NCBI GenBank assembly: GCA_014238905.1
Contig: JABAAE010000005.1
Span: 1 to 64,000 of the forward strand
Direction: 5' to 3'
Source: Planctomycetota bacterium
GTDB taxonomy: Bacteria; Planctomycetota; Planctomycetia; Pirellulales; Pirellulaceae
DNA length: 64,000 bases
The notes beneath the pieces are model-generated. The model ran no database searches and had not been told where the DNA came from. It saw only the letters and a program-made list of their open reading frames with translations. Shown in pieces: positions 44,852 to 54,633 of the stretch; the first letter of the stretch is position 1; the number at the start of each line of letters is the position of its first letter. A program made the translations under genes and the position numbers.

Positions 44852-46003
44852 TCAGATGACCATCCGTCGATCGATGGCTTCCCCCGAGATAGGGATGACA
44901 TTCATATCACCTGTCAAATCGGTCCGCAGGATGTCCTTGGCTTGGTGTTGATCTTTGGAGACCGAGTACTGGATAATATAGGCTCCTACTTGGATGCCCT
45001 GTCCCTCGTAAACCGGTGGCCAGAAATCTTCGCCCCGCCGGGCTAATGTGCTAGCCAATAGTCGGGTGCCTCGACCTGAAAAACCGCCCATGGTCATTTC
45101 CAATCGTCCATGGGATTCACGGTGAATATAGAAAACAAAGGCGGCATCTTGGCCCGGCCCTTCCCACGAAACATGGACCCATTTTCCTTTGGCATCTTCG
45201 TAGTAAATCCCAGGTTTTTCAGCTTTTTCTGTCTGGCTTAATTGGGTTCCGCCCACACAGGAGGGGGGTTGTGGATCCTGGTCACGGTAACGAATGAAAA
45301 ATGGTACTTTTCGATCAATTGCCTTGTTCACTGTGTCTTGAGTCTGATAGGGTTCACAACCGAATGCCGACGCAAGGATTAATTCGACCACCGGGTTGCT
45401 TTTGGTCGAGCCGATGCAAACGAGGGCTTTATCGCTGCTGGACTCCGAGAATTCCTCGTAGACGGAGTTGGCGCGTTCGAGAACCTCTTCTTGGGCGGCC
45501 TGACCGGGGCTCCAGACCAGCGATTGTTTCACGTGTTCCGGGCGAGGGACCAGGGTGGAATTGGTGTCCCCCATCTGGCCTGATTCCCGGTAATGGGCCG
45601 TTCCCCCAAGTGTGGTTACCCCATTGAGGATTTCACCCAAAAGAACGGAATCGGAGGCAACTACATAGCAAACGTCCGGGTTGTCTTGATCTAATTCCCG
45701 GCGAACGCCCAGGCTGAGTTGGAGGCGGTTTCGCCGTGCCAGCAATTCCCAGAAATTTTCGGGCTCGATCGAAAAAAGTGCTCCCGGGAGTTTGTCGGCC
45801 GAGCAGTGTCCATGTTCGATCAAGAAGTCGCAAAGGCGCGAGAGGGCTTTGAGAGGGATGTATTTGACTTCATTTTTAAGCAGTGCGGCTACTTGGTGTC
45901 GATCTAGCCCTGTATACTCGACAATGGATTTGATTGTACCCGGACGCTTTCTAGGGTCGGGAACATGTCCGAGAAGCTCAGCCAAGCGGAATGAATATCT
46001 CAT
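44852..46003 (-). CDS. HTH regulator with unrecognised C-terminal domain
   Basis: The N-terminus has a helix-turn-helix of the Xre/Cro kind (RLAELLGHVPDPRKRPGTIKS, then YTGLDRHQVAALLKNEVKYI and ALSRLCDFLIEHG, residues about 5-65). The rest, about 310 residues, is not recognised. It has LVCIGSTKSNPVVELILASA, PPSCVGGTQLS and GGFSGRGTRLLASTLAR, which suggest an alpha/beta ligand-binding or sensor domain. The ATG at 46003 is chosen because the helix-turn-helix follows directly and aagga lies upstream; the frame extends to 46060. It sits upstream of and in line with the sulfatase/DUF1080 genes and could regulate them. Confidence 0.7.
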   Translation of the reverse strand: MRYSFRLAELLGHVPDPRKRPGTIKSIVEYTGLDRHQVAALLKNEVKYIPLKALSRLCDFLIEHGHCSADKLPGALFSIEPENFWELLARRNRLQLSLGVRRELDQDNPDVCYVVASDSVLLGEILNGVTTLGGTAHYRESGQMGDTNSTLVPRPEHVKQSLVWSPGQAAQEEVLERANSVYEEFSESSSDKALVCIGSTKSNPVVELILASAFGCEPYQTQDTVNKAIDRKVPFFIRYRDQDPQPPSCVGGTQLSQTEKAEKPGIYYEDAKGKWVHVSWEGPGQDAAFVFYIHRESHGRLEMTMGGFSGRGTRLLASTLARRGEDFWPPVYEGQGIQVGAYIIQYSVSKDQHQAKDILRTDLTGDMNVIPISGEAIDRRMVI

Positions 46004-46164
46004 CGTCGGGGTTTCCTTGGTGTACCTGTCTTTTATAGAAAATTTTTCCGCTAAAACCAAAATAACGCATCCAACGGAAAAATCAAACCCTTTGGGGTAG
46101 TTAGGCTGCTTTTTAGTCGATTAGTAGCTTAGCCCGTTCGGACATTAGACGAGGACTGAAAAAT

Positions 46165-46335
46165 ATGGACAGAAAAGCCAAGAAACGGATCGAAGTTCTG
46201 CGCAAAAAACTGATTAGCCTCCAACAAAAACTGCTGGGCGCAAAGGAACAGGAGGACGAACCGGGTGAAGTGGAGGCCGTCGAAAAAGAAATTCTTGACG
46301 CCAAGGCTGAAATTGAAAAATTGAAAAAGTCGTAA
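46165..46335 (+). CDS. Small charged coiled-coil protein, 56 residues
   Basis: The 56-residue product starts MDRKAKKRIEVLRKKLISLQ and continues with heptad-like Lys/Glu/Leu patterns to EIEKLKKS, so it is predicted to be one long coiled coil. The ATG at 46165 has gagg nine bases upstream. It is transcribed away from the HTH gene and ends before a strong terminator, so it is a defined unit. Function is unknown; such small coiled coils may bind larger partners or ribosomes. Confidence 0.75.
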   Translation: MDRKAKKRIEVLRKKLISLQQKLLGAKEQEDEPGEVEAVEKEILDAKAEIEKLKKS

Positions 46336-46407
46336 CGAATTGGCGACCCGAATTGATCCATTGGTGGTTAATTATTCAGTCTTGAGCTGTTTCAAGACAT
46401 CTACGCG

Positions 46408-46437
46408 CGTCACCAAGTTTTCTTGGTGACGTTTTTT
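46408..46437 (+). terminator. Rho-independent terminator after the small coiled-coil gene
   Basis: A perfect 10-base stem (cgtcaccaag with cttggtgacg) with a tttt loop is followed by tttttt. It faces the plus strand, 72 bases after the small gene's stop. Confidence 0.93.
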
Positions 46438-46533
46438 AAAGCGGACGGCGGGATTATAGTCGTACCGCCACAACCCTGGGTATCGACAGGCCTCTGGCAA
46501 AGGTGAGCTAGGTGGATTGGCCGGTGTCTTTCC

Positions 46534-49500
46534 TTAATCGCCTGAGGGGTGGGTCTCCATTTCCTTCAGTTTTTCCCACACCACTCCGTATTCTATTTTC
46601 AGTCGTTGATAGATTTCATCCGGGTTGACGCCCTCCTCAATGGTCTCCAGTTCCTGCGAGACCGCCAGCGCCCCACGACAGGAAAACAAACGAAACGATG
46701 CCTTCAATCGATGGACGGCAGCCCTTATCGCGACATAGTCACGGTTTTTGACCGCCGATTCCAGTTGAGTCATCATCACGGGCATTTCAACGAAAAAGAG
46801 GGAAACCAATTGTTGTAGTAATTCTCGATCTCCGCCTGCTTGGGCTAACGCTTCGTTGAGGTCGACAATACCATCTTGTGATGGTGAAATTGGATGGGCC
46901 GATGGGGTTGATATTGGGGCGTTGGTTTCCAGTACCGTTGAGTCTCCGCTTCTAATAAAATTTTTGATCTGCAGCATCAGCTCGCGGGGACGAAGAGGTT
47001 TGGTGATGTAGCCATCCATGCCGGCCTCATCGCACAGCAACCGATCACGTTCACCTGCATGGGCGGTCAGGGCGACGATCGTGCTTCGATGATTTCCGCC
47101 TCTTTCAGCCCGTCTGATTTGCTGGGTAGCCTCAAACCCGTCCATTTGGGGCATTTGAATGTCCATCAGGATCAGATCGAATGAGTCGGATTTAGCAAGT
47201 TCCACCGCTTGGGAACCGTTTTTGACAATGTAGATGTCATGGCCTCTTTGGGAAAGAATCGCCATCGCCAGACGGCGGTTGATGGCATTATCCTCGGCCA
47301 ACAAAATCTTCAACGACGGAAGCGTCGGTTCGGCCTCCTCAAAAACCTCTTGATTGGGGCGATGTCCGGAAAGAATCTGTTGAACGGCCTCCAGTAACTC
47401 GGTTTCTTTGACCGGTTTGATCAGGGTGACTACCGGGCTAGTTGGCTCGGGAACGACGCGAACTTTGTTTTGAGGTTCATTGAAAACATTCGATAGAAGA
47501 ATGGTTTTCATCTCTGGACTGGCGTTGACCAAGGCTCGTAAAGAGTCGATTTGACTCGGTTTTGCAGTTTTTTCGTCCAAAATCATGATGCTGAATTCAT
47601 CCGGATTCTGGCTCAAAGTGTTCGAGGCGTCTTCGGTTGATACAAATGTAGTGACTCGCAAATCCCAACGAACCAAAGTTTTCTTGAGCACTTCAAGGCT
47701 CCGTAGGTGTTCGTCAATGACCAAGATCTTTGATTTGGAATACTTGGACGGAATGGAGGCGTTTGTAAAATCATCATTGGGAAGTTGCTTCCAAACCGAA
47801 GTGAAATGAAAAGTACTTCCTTTGCCGACTTCGCTCTCGACCCAAATTTTGCCTTCCAAAAGATCTACCAAATTGACACAAATCGCCAGTCCCAATCCTA
47901 TTCCTCCATATTCTCGTGTGGAGGTATTGTCAGCTTGCTCAAACTCGTTGAAGATTTTTCTTTGAAGTTTGGGGTCGATGCCTAACCCTGTATCCACGAC
48001 GGAAATATGTAGACGAACGAAGTCATTTTCCAAGGGGGTGCAATGGACTGTTATCACCACCTCCCCATTATCAGTGAATTTGATAGCGTTGCTGGCCAAG
48101 TTGGTGAGAACCTGTCGTAAACAGATGTGATCACCGAAGAGTCGGTCGGGTACATTTCCCTCGACGTCGCACACCATTTTTAAGTCTTTTTGATAGGCCC
48201 GAAGAGATAATGGACGAAGGGTGTCTGCTATTTTGCCCCTTAAAGAAAAATCGGTCGGTTCTAGCTTTAGTTTACCGGCCTGAACTTTTGAAAAATCAAG
48301 CAGGTCGTTGATGATTTCCAGTAATGATTCGCCAGACTCTTTTACCATCCGCAAATACTCCTGTTGATCTCTCGATATTTTGGTTTGCAGAACCAATTCA
48401 GTCATGCCAATGATTCCGTTCAAAGGCGTTCTGATTTCGTGGCTCATATTGGCAAGAAAGAGAGATTTGGATCGTAGTAGTTCATCTGCCGCTTCCTTGG
48501 CGGTTTTCAAAGCCAGTTCGGCTTCTTTTTGTTTTGAAATGTCAACGACGCTGCATATGAATTCGTTTTTTTCCTCGCCAAGGCGTACCGCACCGACTAA
48601 AACCGCCACGCGAGATCCGTCTTTGTGAAAGAATTCTTTTTCAAGTGGACGACAAAATCCCTGTTTTCGAATTTCCAATTCAATTGTTTGATCAACCTCA
48701 TTGAATTCACCCGGTGTGATTTGATCCCACCGCATTTCAGAAACATCAGGACCGATAGTGGAATAGCCAAGCATTTCCAGGAATTCTCCGTTGGCCTCCT
48801 GGATTCGACCATCAAAATCAGCGGTGAAAATTCCCATGATGTTTGAATCGACCAAACTGCGGAAATTTGCGTCGGCTTCTTTTTGGAGTTTTTCCGCGCG
48901 AATACGGTCGGTGACATCCCAAAACATGCCTTGGACACCAATGACCTGTTTTCGATTGTTCCGAATGGGCGCTTTAAAAACCTGGACGTAGGATTTTTCG
49001 CCCGCTGGATTGATGTGCTCTTCGACGAGTTCGATGGTTTTGCCGGTTTTCATCACCTTTTGATCATCGGCAGCATATTTTTCGGCCAAAACCTTGGGGA
49101 AGAGATCGAAATCTGTTTTCCCAATGCATTGTTGCTTTGTTTTTTGCAGTGTCTTAAAGAACCTCTGGTTTCCGAAGGTGAACCTGGCGTGACGGTCCTT
49201 TTGAAGGACATTGATGGGCAGGCTTTCGATCAAGGATTGATAGCTGGCGATGGTTTCCCTAAATTCCCTTTCTTTCTCGTTCCTGTCAGCGGTGTGTTGA
49301 TCAAGTTCTGAAGCGACTTGAGTTAACTGGCTCTGAATCTCAGTGGTTTCTTTTTGCGACAAATCAAATCGCTCTTCCAATGAGACATTCAATTTCTTTA
49401 ATCGCAAAGAGACCCCTTGGCGGTGCCAACTGACGTAACCGATGCAGATCAAGGCAAAGACAGAAAGACAAACGTCTATCAAGGCCTGTTCGTATGGCTG

Positions 49501-49713
49501 GTTTTCTCGGATGCAAAAGTACGCTGCAAAAATTGTCATTAGCAGACTAAGTATGGAAACGATGATGACATCGATTCTTTTGGGAGACCAAAAGGCGAAC
49601 AAGATGGCAGCGAAGTAGGGTACGGCCGCGTCATAAACGTTGTATTGAACGTCAAAAAAAAGAAATCCCGCGAGAAAACCCAAGCTGCAAAGATAGGATA
49701 GAATCCGGTTCAT
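46534..49713 (-). CDS. Hybrid sensor histidine kinase with PAS, two receiver and HPt domains
   Basis: This 1059-residue protein senses a signal and passes phosphate through a multistep relay. Residues 1-95 hold about four membrane segments, followed by a coiled coil and two PAS domains (about 165-275 and 285-405). The HisKA domain has MSHEIRTPLNG with His425; the ATPase domain follows. A first receiver domain (ILDEKTAKP, Asp713) has a weak motif and may be degenerate; the second is canonical (LILMDIQMPQMDG, Asp851). The C-terminal HPt domain has HRLKAS with His1001. No adjacent response regulator is seen, so output likely goes to a distant protein. Confidence 0.92.
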   Translation of the reverse strand: MNRILSYLCSLGFLAGFLFFDVQYNVYDAAVPYFAAILFAFWSPKRIDVIIVSILSLLMTIFAAYFCIRENQPYEQALIDVCLSVFALICIGYVSWHRQGVSLRLKKLNVSLEERFDLSQKETTEIQSQLTQVASELDQHTADRNEKEREFRETIASYQSLIESLPINVLQKDRHARFTFGNQRFFKTLQKTKQQCIGKTDFDLFPKVLAEKYAADDQKVMKTGKTIELVEEHINPAGEKSYVQVFKAPIRNNRKQVIGVQGMFWDVTDRIRAEKLQKEADANFRSLVDSNIMGIFTADFDGRIQEANGEFLEMLGYSTIGPDVSEMRWDQITPGEFNEVDQTIELEIRKQGFCRPLEKEFFHKDGSRVAVLVGAVRLGEEKNEFICSVVDISKQKEAELALKTAKEAADELLRSKSLFLANMSHEIRTPLNGIIGMTELVLQTKISRDQQEYLRMVKESGESLLEIINDLLDFSKVQAGKLKLEPTDFSLRGKIADTLRPLSLRAYQKDLKMVCDVEGNVPDRLFGDHICLRQVLTNLASNAIKFTDNGEVVITVHCTPLENDFVRLHISVVDTGLGIDPKLQRKIFNEFEQADNTSTREYGGIGLGLAICVNLVDLLEGKIWVESEVGKGSTFHFTSVWKQLPNDDFTNASIPSKYSKSKILVIDEHLRSLEVLKKTLVRWDLRVTTFVSTEDASNTLSQNPDEFSIMILDEKTAKPSQIDSLRALVNASPEMKTILLSNVFNEPQNKVRVVPEPTSPVVTLIKPVKETELLEAVQQILSGHRPNQEVFEEAEPTLPSLKILLAEDNAINRRLAMAILSQRGHDIYIVKNGSQAVELAKSDSFDLILMDIQMPQMDGFEATQQIRRAERGGNHRSTIVALTAHAGERDRLLCDEAGMDGYITKPLRPRELMLQIKNFIRSGDSTVLETNAPISTPSAHPISPSQDGIVDLNEALAQAGGDRELLQQLVSLFFVEMPVMMTQLESAVKNRDYVAIRAAVHRLKASFRLFSCRGALAVSQELETIEEGVNPDEIYQRLKIEYGVVWEKLKEMETHPSGD

Positions 49714-50033
49714 AAGTTAGGCGATTTCCTGGTCGTTGTTCCGGTAGCGTTGTCGACCCATCTTACTGATGTTCAGAAAATGTCGCACGCCTATGGAGAA
49801 AATGATGGGCCGAGTTTCATTCTAATCTGCAGAACGGTCCCCCTGTATCAACAATGAAACTTTTTAATGGCCACGATGAGGATGGGCCACGTGTGAAATT
49901 TTCCAGCGTCAAATGGCAACGCTGGGGTGTTGCCAGGGAAATACATGGTTCCGGAATTTCAACAATAAATAGACTTAGCCGCCGAATAAATTGATGGAGG
50001 GTTTTTAATGAAAGGAAAAGGGACATCTCTTAA
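49714..50033. other. Intergenic, no gene supported
   Basis: This stretch lies between the divergent histidine kinase and M50-like genes, so both promoters should be here. A short minus-strand frame (49817-50026) has no motif. Confidence 0.4.
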
Positions 50034-50816
50034 ATGGATGGAAATTCTAATGCGTTAGGCCAGCTTTTAGAGCTCTTTGGTCCGTTGGTGTTATGCATGG
50101 TTTGGTTGCAATCCGTTGAGGCCGGACTACAGGGTCTGATTACTCGTCATTTCGGGTGGCGAGGCAACCTTTGGACCGGTTGGCTAGGTGCGCCCATTCA
50201 CGAATATAGTCACGCGTTGATGGCCAAACTATTTGGTTTGCATGTGGTTGAAATTGCTCCTTTTCTGCCTGATAAAAAATCAGGGCGTTTGGGATATGTG
50301 GTGTTGCTTTACGATCGTGGCAATCTTTGGCAAAAGATCGGTCATTTCTTCGTCTGCTTTGCACCTTTGATCGGCGGGGCGTTTGCCTTGTGGTTGGTGA
50401 GTTTGATTTTTTATCCAGGGTCTGCCCAGCTTGTCGGCCAACCCGATGGTGAGGGTTTGGGTCTCTTGTCTTTTTGGAGAGCTGTCGGGCGTTTGAGCGA
50501 TATCGTTAATATGGAGCATCTGGGGGAAATCAAATTTTGGCTGTTTAGCTATCTGGTTTTATCCATAGGAAGTCACCTGGCTCCGAGCTCTTCGGACTAT
50601 CGGTCCTGCCGAAAATCATTGGGTGTGGTTCTGCTGGCCATTTTGGCAGGAGTGACCGCTTTTGTAATGATGGGCGGCCTCCCTCCGACGGTATTTGCTT
50701 TGGTTTATTCGTTGTTGTTGGTTGTCCAAACCAATTTAATACTCGCGTGCCTGCTTTGCGGAGTTGCGCTGATGATGATCTACGTGATCATCCAACTCAA
50801 AATTTGGCTTTCTTAG
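50034..50816 (+). CDS. M50-like membrane metalloprotease homologue
   Basis: The 260-residue protein has a membrane-embedded HExxH motif, APIHEYSHALMAKLFG (His56, Glu57, His60), typical of intramembrane or membrane-bound zinc proteases, followed by FLPDKKSGRLGYV and further hydrophobic segments (about residues 108-130, 155-180, 200-258). The usual M50 third-ligand motif (NxxPxxPLDG) was not seen, so activity is uncertain. Similar proteins of unknown function occur in planctomycetes. The start has no clear Shine-Dalgarno. It is followed by the tandem repeat at 50831. Confidence 0.6.
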   Translation: MDGNSNALGQLLELFGPLVLCMVWLQSVEAGLQGLITRHFGWRGNLWTGWLGAPIHEYSHALMAKLFGLHVVEIAPFLPDKKSGRLGYVVLLYDRGNLWQKIGHFFVCFAPLIGGAFALWLVSLIFYPGSAQLVGQPDGEGLGLLSFWRAVGRLSDIVNMEHLGEIKFWLFSYLVLSIGSHLAPSSSDYRSCRKSLGVVLLAILAGVTAFVMMGGLPPTVFALVYSLLLVVQTNLILACLLCGVALMMIYVIIQLKIWLS

Positions 50817-50830
50817 GACCAAGGCCGGTG

Positions 50831-50930
50831 TGCTGAATTTGGGTGTGCTGAATTTGGGCGTGCTGAATTTGGGCGTGCTGAATTTGGGCGTGCTGAATTT
50901 GGGCGCGCTGAATTTGGGCGCGCTGATCTT
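50831..50930. repeat. Tandem repeat, 15-bp unit, about 6.5 copies
   Basis: The unit tgctgaatttgggcg (first copy ...gggtg) runs from 50831 to 50920 in six near-identical copies with a degenerate copy to 50930. It starts 14 bases after the stop of the M50-like gene, and is the longest array in the window. Confidence 0.97.
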
Positions 50931-51052
50931 GAATGTTCAGCAACAACCCCGCTAATAAGATCGCTGGTGGACAAGGCCGAGGTGGCGGTCGCTGACCCTC
51001 CCGTGGCGGCTCAGATGATAGCCAGAACCAAATCAATCGAGGGGCCACGTCC

Positions 51053-52930
51053 CTATTTTACAGAGGGCAGATTTTCAGCGAGATTTTGGTGATAGTCTGC
51101 CTGTGGAGGATCGGTTTTTTCGTAAGCCTTAGCAAGCCATGCGTGAGTCAACTGTGAACCAGGATCGAGCACAAGGATGGATTTGGCAATTTGAATTCCT
51201 TCGTCGATTCGATTTGTTCGAGTGCAAGCGTCGAGAAATCGTTTGAGTGTTTGCGGCCGGGACCGATTGACCGAAATGAGACTGCGATAAATGGTATAGG
51301 CCTCCTCGGTTTTTCCTTCTTCCTGCAACGCCAACGCGAGTTGCGATAACAGAAATTCGTCATTAGGTCTTAATTTAAGTTGCGCTTTCCATAATTGAAT
51401 GGCTTGGTCGACATTGCCCTTCGCGTAATAAAGTTGGGCCAATGCTTCGTTCAAGGCTAGATCGTCTTTGGCCTGTGGATAGAAATCGGCAAGACCCGAT
51501 AAAGCTTTTTCGGTCAGCTTGGGATCTTTTGTCATGAAGGCTTGTTCCGCCTGGAAAATGGTTCTGGCGCGTGACAGAACATGGTTTGGTACCTTGCGGT
51601 CAACCCAGATTTGCAATTCTTTTCTAGCCTTGCTCGGTGGGTTGGCTGTTTTCCCGGGAATGTGAACGCGATGATTGGTTTGTGCGGTGTGAGGTACGTC
51701 ACCCGCATTCAGTTTCGGCATATGGCACCCAATGCAGGAATCGTCGGGAGATTTGGAAAGACGTTCTGCGGTGGGCATGGCACACGGGGGTGTGTTAGAT
51801 AAATCCCCACCAGGACGGGCGAGTGGCCCGGCGGGTTGATCGCTGGCGTGACAGGCGATGCACTGCTTTCGAAAGAATGGAACCCGATTAGATTCCTGGG
51901 GAGAGGAATGTGGATCATGACAGCTAATACAACCCATCTTCCCATCGCTTTCAATATAACAACGGCTCTGTTGCATCTGTTCGACTTGACTGACGGCTTC
52001 GACCTGATTGTCATTGGTATCGCCCGTTTTCAGAAAAGGAATCCAGACATCTGAAATGGTCATTCCGGGTCGAAAATCATATTCTGAGCGTCCGTATCGG
52101 GTAATCCTGTTTAAACCTTGGAGATGGCACTGATAGCAAACCGCATCCCGCAATTCGGGCGAAAGTTTTTCAGGGTTGACGATAGGATCAACGGTGTCCC
52201 TAGCGGCAATATTTTCCTCGTGAAAATGGATATGTTTTTTGCCCGGTCCGTGGCAGCGTTCACACCCGATCGCCAATTCATGAAATGGTTTTTTTTCATC
52301 AAATCGATTTCTCTCCTGCGGAATTGGATTCATCCTGCCGGCGTGACAGGCCAGGCAGCCATCGGATGCCACCCGTTCAAATCTTGGATTCCGGCCCGGA
52401 GTGTAGCCGGGTGACAGATCCCATTGACCCTTTTTTCCATACCAAGTTATGGGTGATTGGAAGAGCCGACCCTCCCTGAAAATAAAATAACTACATCCCC
52501 GCGTCCCTGAACCGCAGGTGAAGGAAATCTCTTCCTGGTGGTTGGTTAAAACCTCTCCCGAAACTGCCAGTTTTTGTTCCTGATGGATGACTCGTTCCCC
52601 CTCCATCTTGACGGAATATTGGATCTGATCGGTGGTCGGGATATTCGCCGGGGATTGAAAATCTTCGATCCCAGTTTGGCCTGGCAGGGACATCGATGTT
52701 GCCATGGGATGAGTTTGGTACTCCTGCAGGATGTCTGCGTGGCATTGCTGACAGGCTTGACTGCCTACATAGTCGTCGGCAACGGGCTTGGGTGGGACAA
52801 ACCGGGTACGCAAAAGGGGAAGTGAATTGCGCGAAAGTGCAGACTTCTTTTTGTCGCCCTTGCCACAACTGATAAAGCTAATGGTGACTAGCGAAAAGAG
52901 GATCAAGCCAAGTGTGAAAAAAGATTTCAT
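51053..52930 (-). CDS. Seven-haem cytochrome c lipoprotein with C-terminal TPRs
   Basis: The 625-residue protein starts with a lipoprotein signal (Cys22 in SFISC) and has seven CxxCH haem-binding motifs (CQQCH, CLACH, CERCH, CYQCH, CISCH, CIACH, CIGCH), so it is a membrane-anchored electron-transfer protein outside the cytoplasm. The last about 160 residues form TPR repeats (LAQLYYAKGNVDQAIQLW, LALALQEEGKTEEAYTIY), a common planctomycete fusion. A function in electron exchange with other periplasmic proteins is likely. No reductase or partner cytochrome is adjacent. Confidence 0.9.
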   Translation of the reverse strand: MKSFFTLGLILFSLVTISFISCGKGDKKKSALSRNSLPLLRTRFVPPKPVADDYVGSQACQQCHADILQEYQTHPMATSMSLPGQTGIEDFQSPANIPTTDQIQYSVKMEGERVIHQEQKLAVSGEVLTNHQEEISFTCGSGTRGCSYFIFREGRLFQSPITWYGKKGQWDLSPGYTPGRNPRFERVASDGCLACHAGRMNPIPQERNRFDEKKPFHELAIGCERCHGPGKKHIHFHEENIAARDTVDPIVNPEKLSPELRDAVCYQCHLQGLNRITRYGRSEYDFRPGMTISDVWIPFLKTGDTNDNQVEAVSQVEQMQQSRCYIESDGKMGCISCHDPHSSPQESNRVPFFRKQCIACHASDQPAGPLARPGGDLSNTPPCAMPTAERLSKSPDDSCIGCHMPKLNAGDVPHTAQTNHRVHIPGKTANPPSKARKELQIWVDRKVPNHVLSRARTIFQAEQAFMTKDPKLTEKALSGLADFYPQAKDDLALNEALAQLYYAKGNVDQAIQLWKAQLKLRPNDEFLLSQLALALQEEGKTEEAYTIYRSLISVNRSRPQTLKRFLDACTRTNRIDEGIQIAKSILVLDPGSQLTHAWLAKAYEKTDPPQADYHQNLAENLPSVK

Positions 52931-53223
52931 AAAACGAGTCTGCTGCAGATATTAAATCCGACGACCGAATCAGATCATTCCGCCTGTTCCTACGATGGAA
53001 AAGACCGGCTATTGACTAATTACGTCAATATTACGTGCCTAATGGACCTTAATGTTCGAGAAAGCGACCGAATGATTGAATTTTTGCGATTTGGACCGCC
53101 GGAATCCTGCTGGAATGATATGACGATTCAGTGGGCCGGACGAACTTTTCAGTGTGGCCCGGCAAGCTGCCCGGGATCTGCGATGCTCGCTCAAAAAAGT
53201 GCAAAATCAAGCGGATTGGTCGC

Positions 53224-54633
53224 CTAGAGAATAAATTTGCTCAGATCTTCATCAGCGACGGTCTTCTCAAGACGCTCGCTGACGTATTCCGCGGAAATTT
53301 CTACGTGGCCCATCTTCATTTCGGCGGCCTCAAAAGAAAGTTCTTCGAGGACCTTTTCCAAAATGGTATAGAGCCGCCGTGCGCCTATGTTTTGCGTGGT
53401 CTGGTTTACCTTAAATGCAAACGAGGCCAATTGTTCGATGGCATCGTCCTTGAATTGTATGGTGATTCCTTCGGTCTTCATCAAGGCAGCATACTGTTTG
53501 GTTAGTGAGTTTTTTGGCTCCTGAAGAATTTTAACGAAATCTTCCTGGGTCAGGTCGTCCAATTCGACTCGTATTGGGAATCGTCCCTGAAGTTCGGGCA
53601 TCAGGTCACTGGGCTGATTTCGGTGAAAAGCGCCAGCGGCCACGAACAGAACGAAATCGGTGCGAATGTACCCGTACTTGGTTTGTACCGTGGTCCCCTC
53701 GACTATCGGCAGCAAATCCCGTTGGACACCCTGTCTGGAGACATCACCACCCCCTTTGGATTCCCCGGAAATGACTTTGTCGATCTCATCGAGGAAAACA
53801 ATTCCGAGGTTTTCAGCCAAGTCGATTGCCTTGGCATTTATTTTTTCATTGTCCAGTAAAGCTTCGCATTCTTGGTCAAAAATTACCTGCCGAGCCTCCG
53901 CGACCGTTAATTCGCGATTGGAAGACGATTTGGGCATGATTTTTTCGAACATGCTCTGAAAATCGACATCCATATTTTCCAAACCGGCACCCGAAAACAC
54001 CATCGGATTACCGCGTGACTCAACCGTTAATTCGACTTTCTTTTGGTCCAGTTCGCCAGCGATGAGCATCGCGGTAAATTTAGCTCGGGTCCGTTCGTAG
54101 CGTTGTTGCTCGCTTTCGGCGGGTTCATTCCCGGAAGATAAATCTTCACTGGGAGGGCCAAAGTCGGTGGTGATCGGGCGGGGAATGATCATGTCCAGCA
54201 GACGATCATTGGTTCGGTCTTTTGCCTCGTCCTCGACGTTTTTTCGTTCGGTATCTCGCACGATTCCAATTGCGTTTTCAACCAGTTCGCGGACCATGCT
54301 TTCGACATCTCGGCCGTAGTAACCTACTTCGGTGTACTTGGTGGCCTCTACCTTTATAAACGGTGCCCCGGTTAATTTGGCGAGGCGGCGGGCGATCTCG
54401 GTTTTGCCAACACCTGTTGGTCCAATCATGAGGATGTTTTTTGGGGAAATTTCCTGCTTCATTTCATCAGGAAGTTGCTGCCGACGCCAGCGATTTCGGA
54501 TGGCGATGGCCACGGCCCGTTTGGCCTCACCTTGACCAACGATATAACGGTCGAGCTTTTCGACAACTTGACGCGGAGAATCTACATTAGAAGCGGCCGT
54601 GTTGGCTTTGCTGCTGGAAATTAAGCTCGACAT
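53224..54633 (-). CDS. hslU: HslU ATPase subunit of the HslUV protease
   Basis: HslU unfolds substrates for the HslV peptidase. The product has the family N-terminus ([20 protein letters not shown]), Walker A GPTGVGKT (residues 71-78), Walker [13 protein letters not shown], and a C-terminus ending DLSKFIL that docks into HslV. It overlaps hslV by 13 bases (54621-54633), so the genes are translationally coupled. Length (469) is slightly longer than the E. coli protein (443) because of an insert around residues 160-185. Confidence 0.96.
   Translation of the reverse strand: MSSLISSSKANTAASNVDSPRQVVEKLDRYIVGQGEAKRAVAIAIRNRWRRQQLPDEMKQEISPKNILMIGPTGVGKTEIARRLAKLTGAPFIKVEATKYTEVGYYGRDVESMVRELVENAIGIVRDTERKNVEDEAKDRTNDRLLDMIIPRPITTDFGPPSEDLSSGNEPAESEQQRYERTRAKFTAMLIAGELDQKKVELTVESRGNPMVFSGAGLENMDVDFQSMFEKIMPKSSSNRELTVAEARQVIFDQECEALLDNEKINAKAIDLAENLGIVFLDEIDKVISGESKGGGDVSRQGVQRDLLPIVEGTTVQTKYGYIRTDFVLFVAAGAFHRNQPSDLMPELQGRFPIRVELDDLTQEDFVKILQEPKNSLTKQYAALMKTEGITIQFKDDAIEQLASFAFKVNQTTQNIGARRLYTILEKVLEELSFEAAEMKMGHVEISAEYVSERLEKTVADEDLSKFIL

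Noticed and set aside
49817..50026. 69-codon minus-strand frame upstream of the M50-like gene
   Set aside because: No motif and it lies in the divergent promoter region.
53012..53227. 71-codon plus-strand frame between the cytochrome gene and hslU
   Set aside because: It has no motif and extends into the hslU stop region on the other strand, so it is probably chance.
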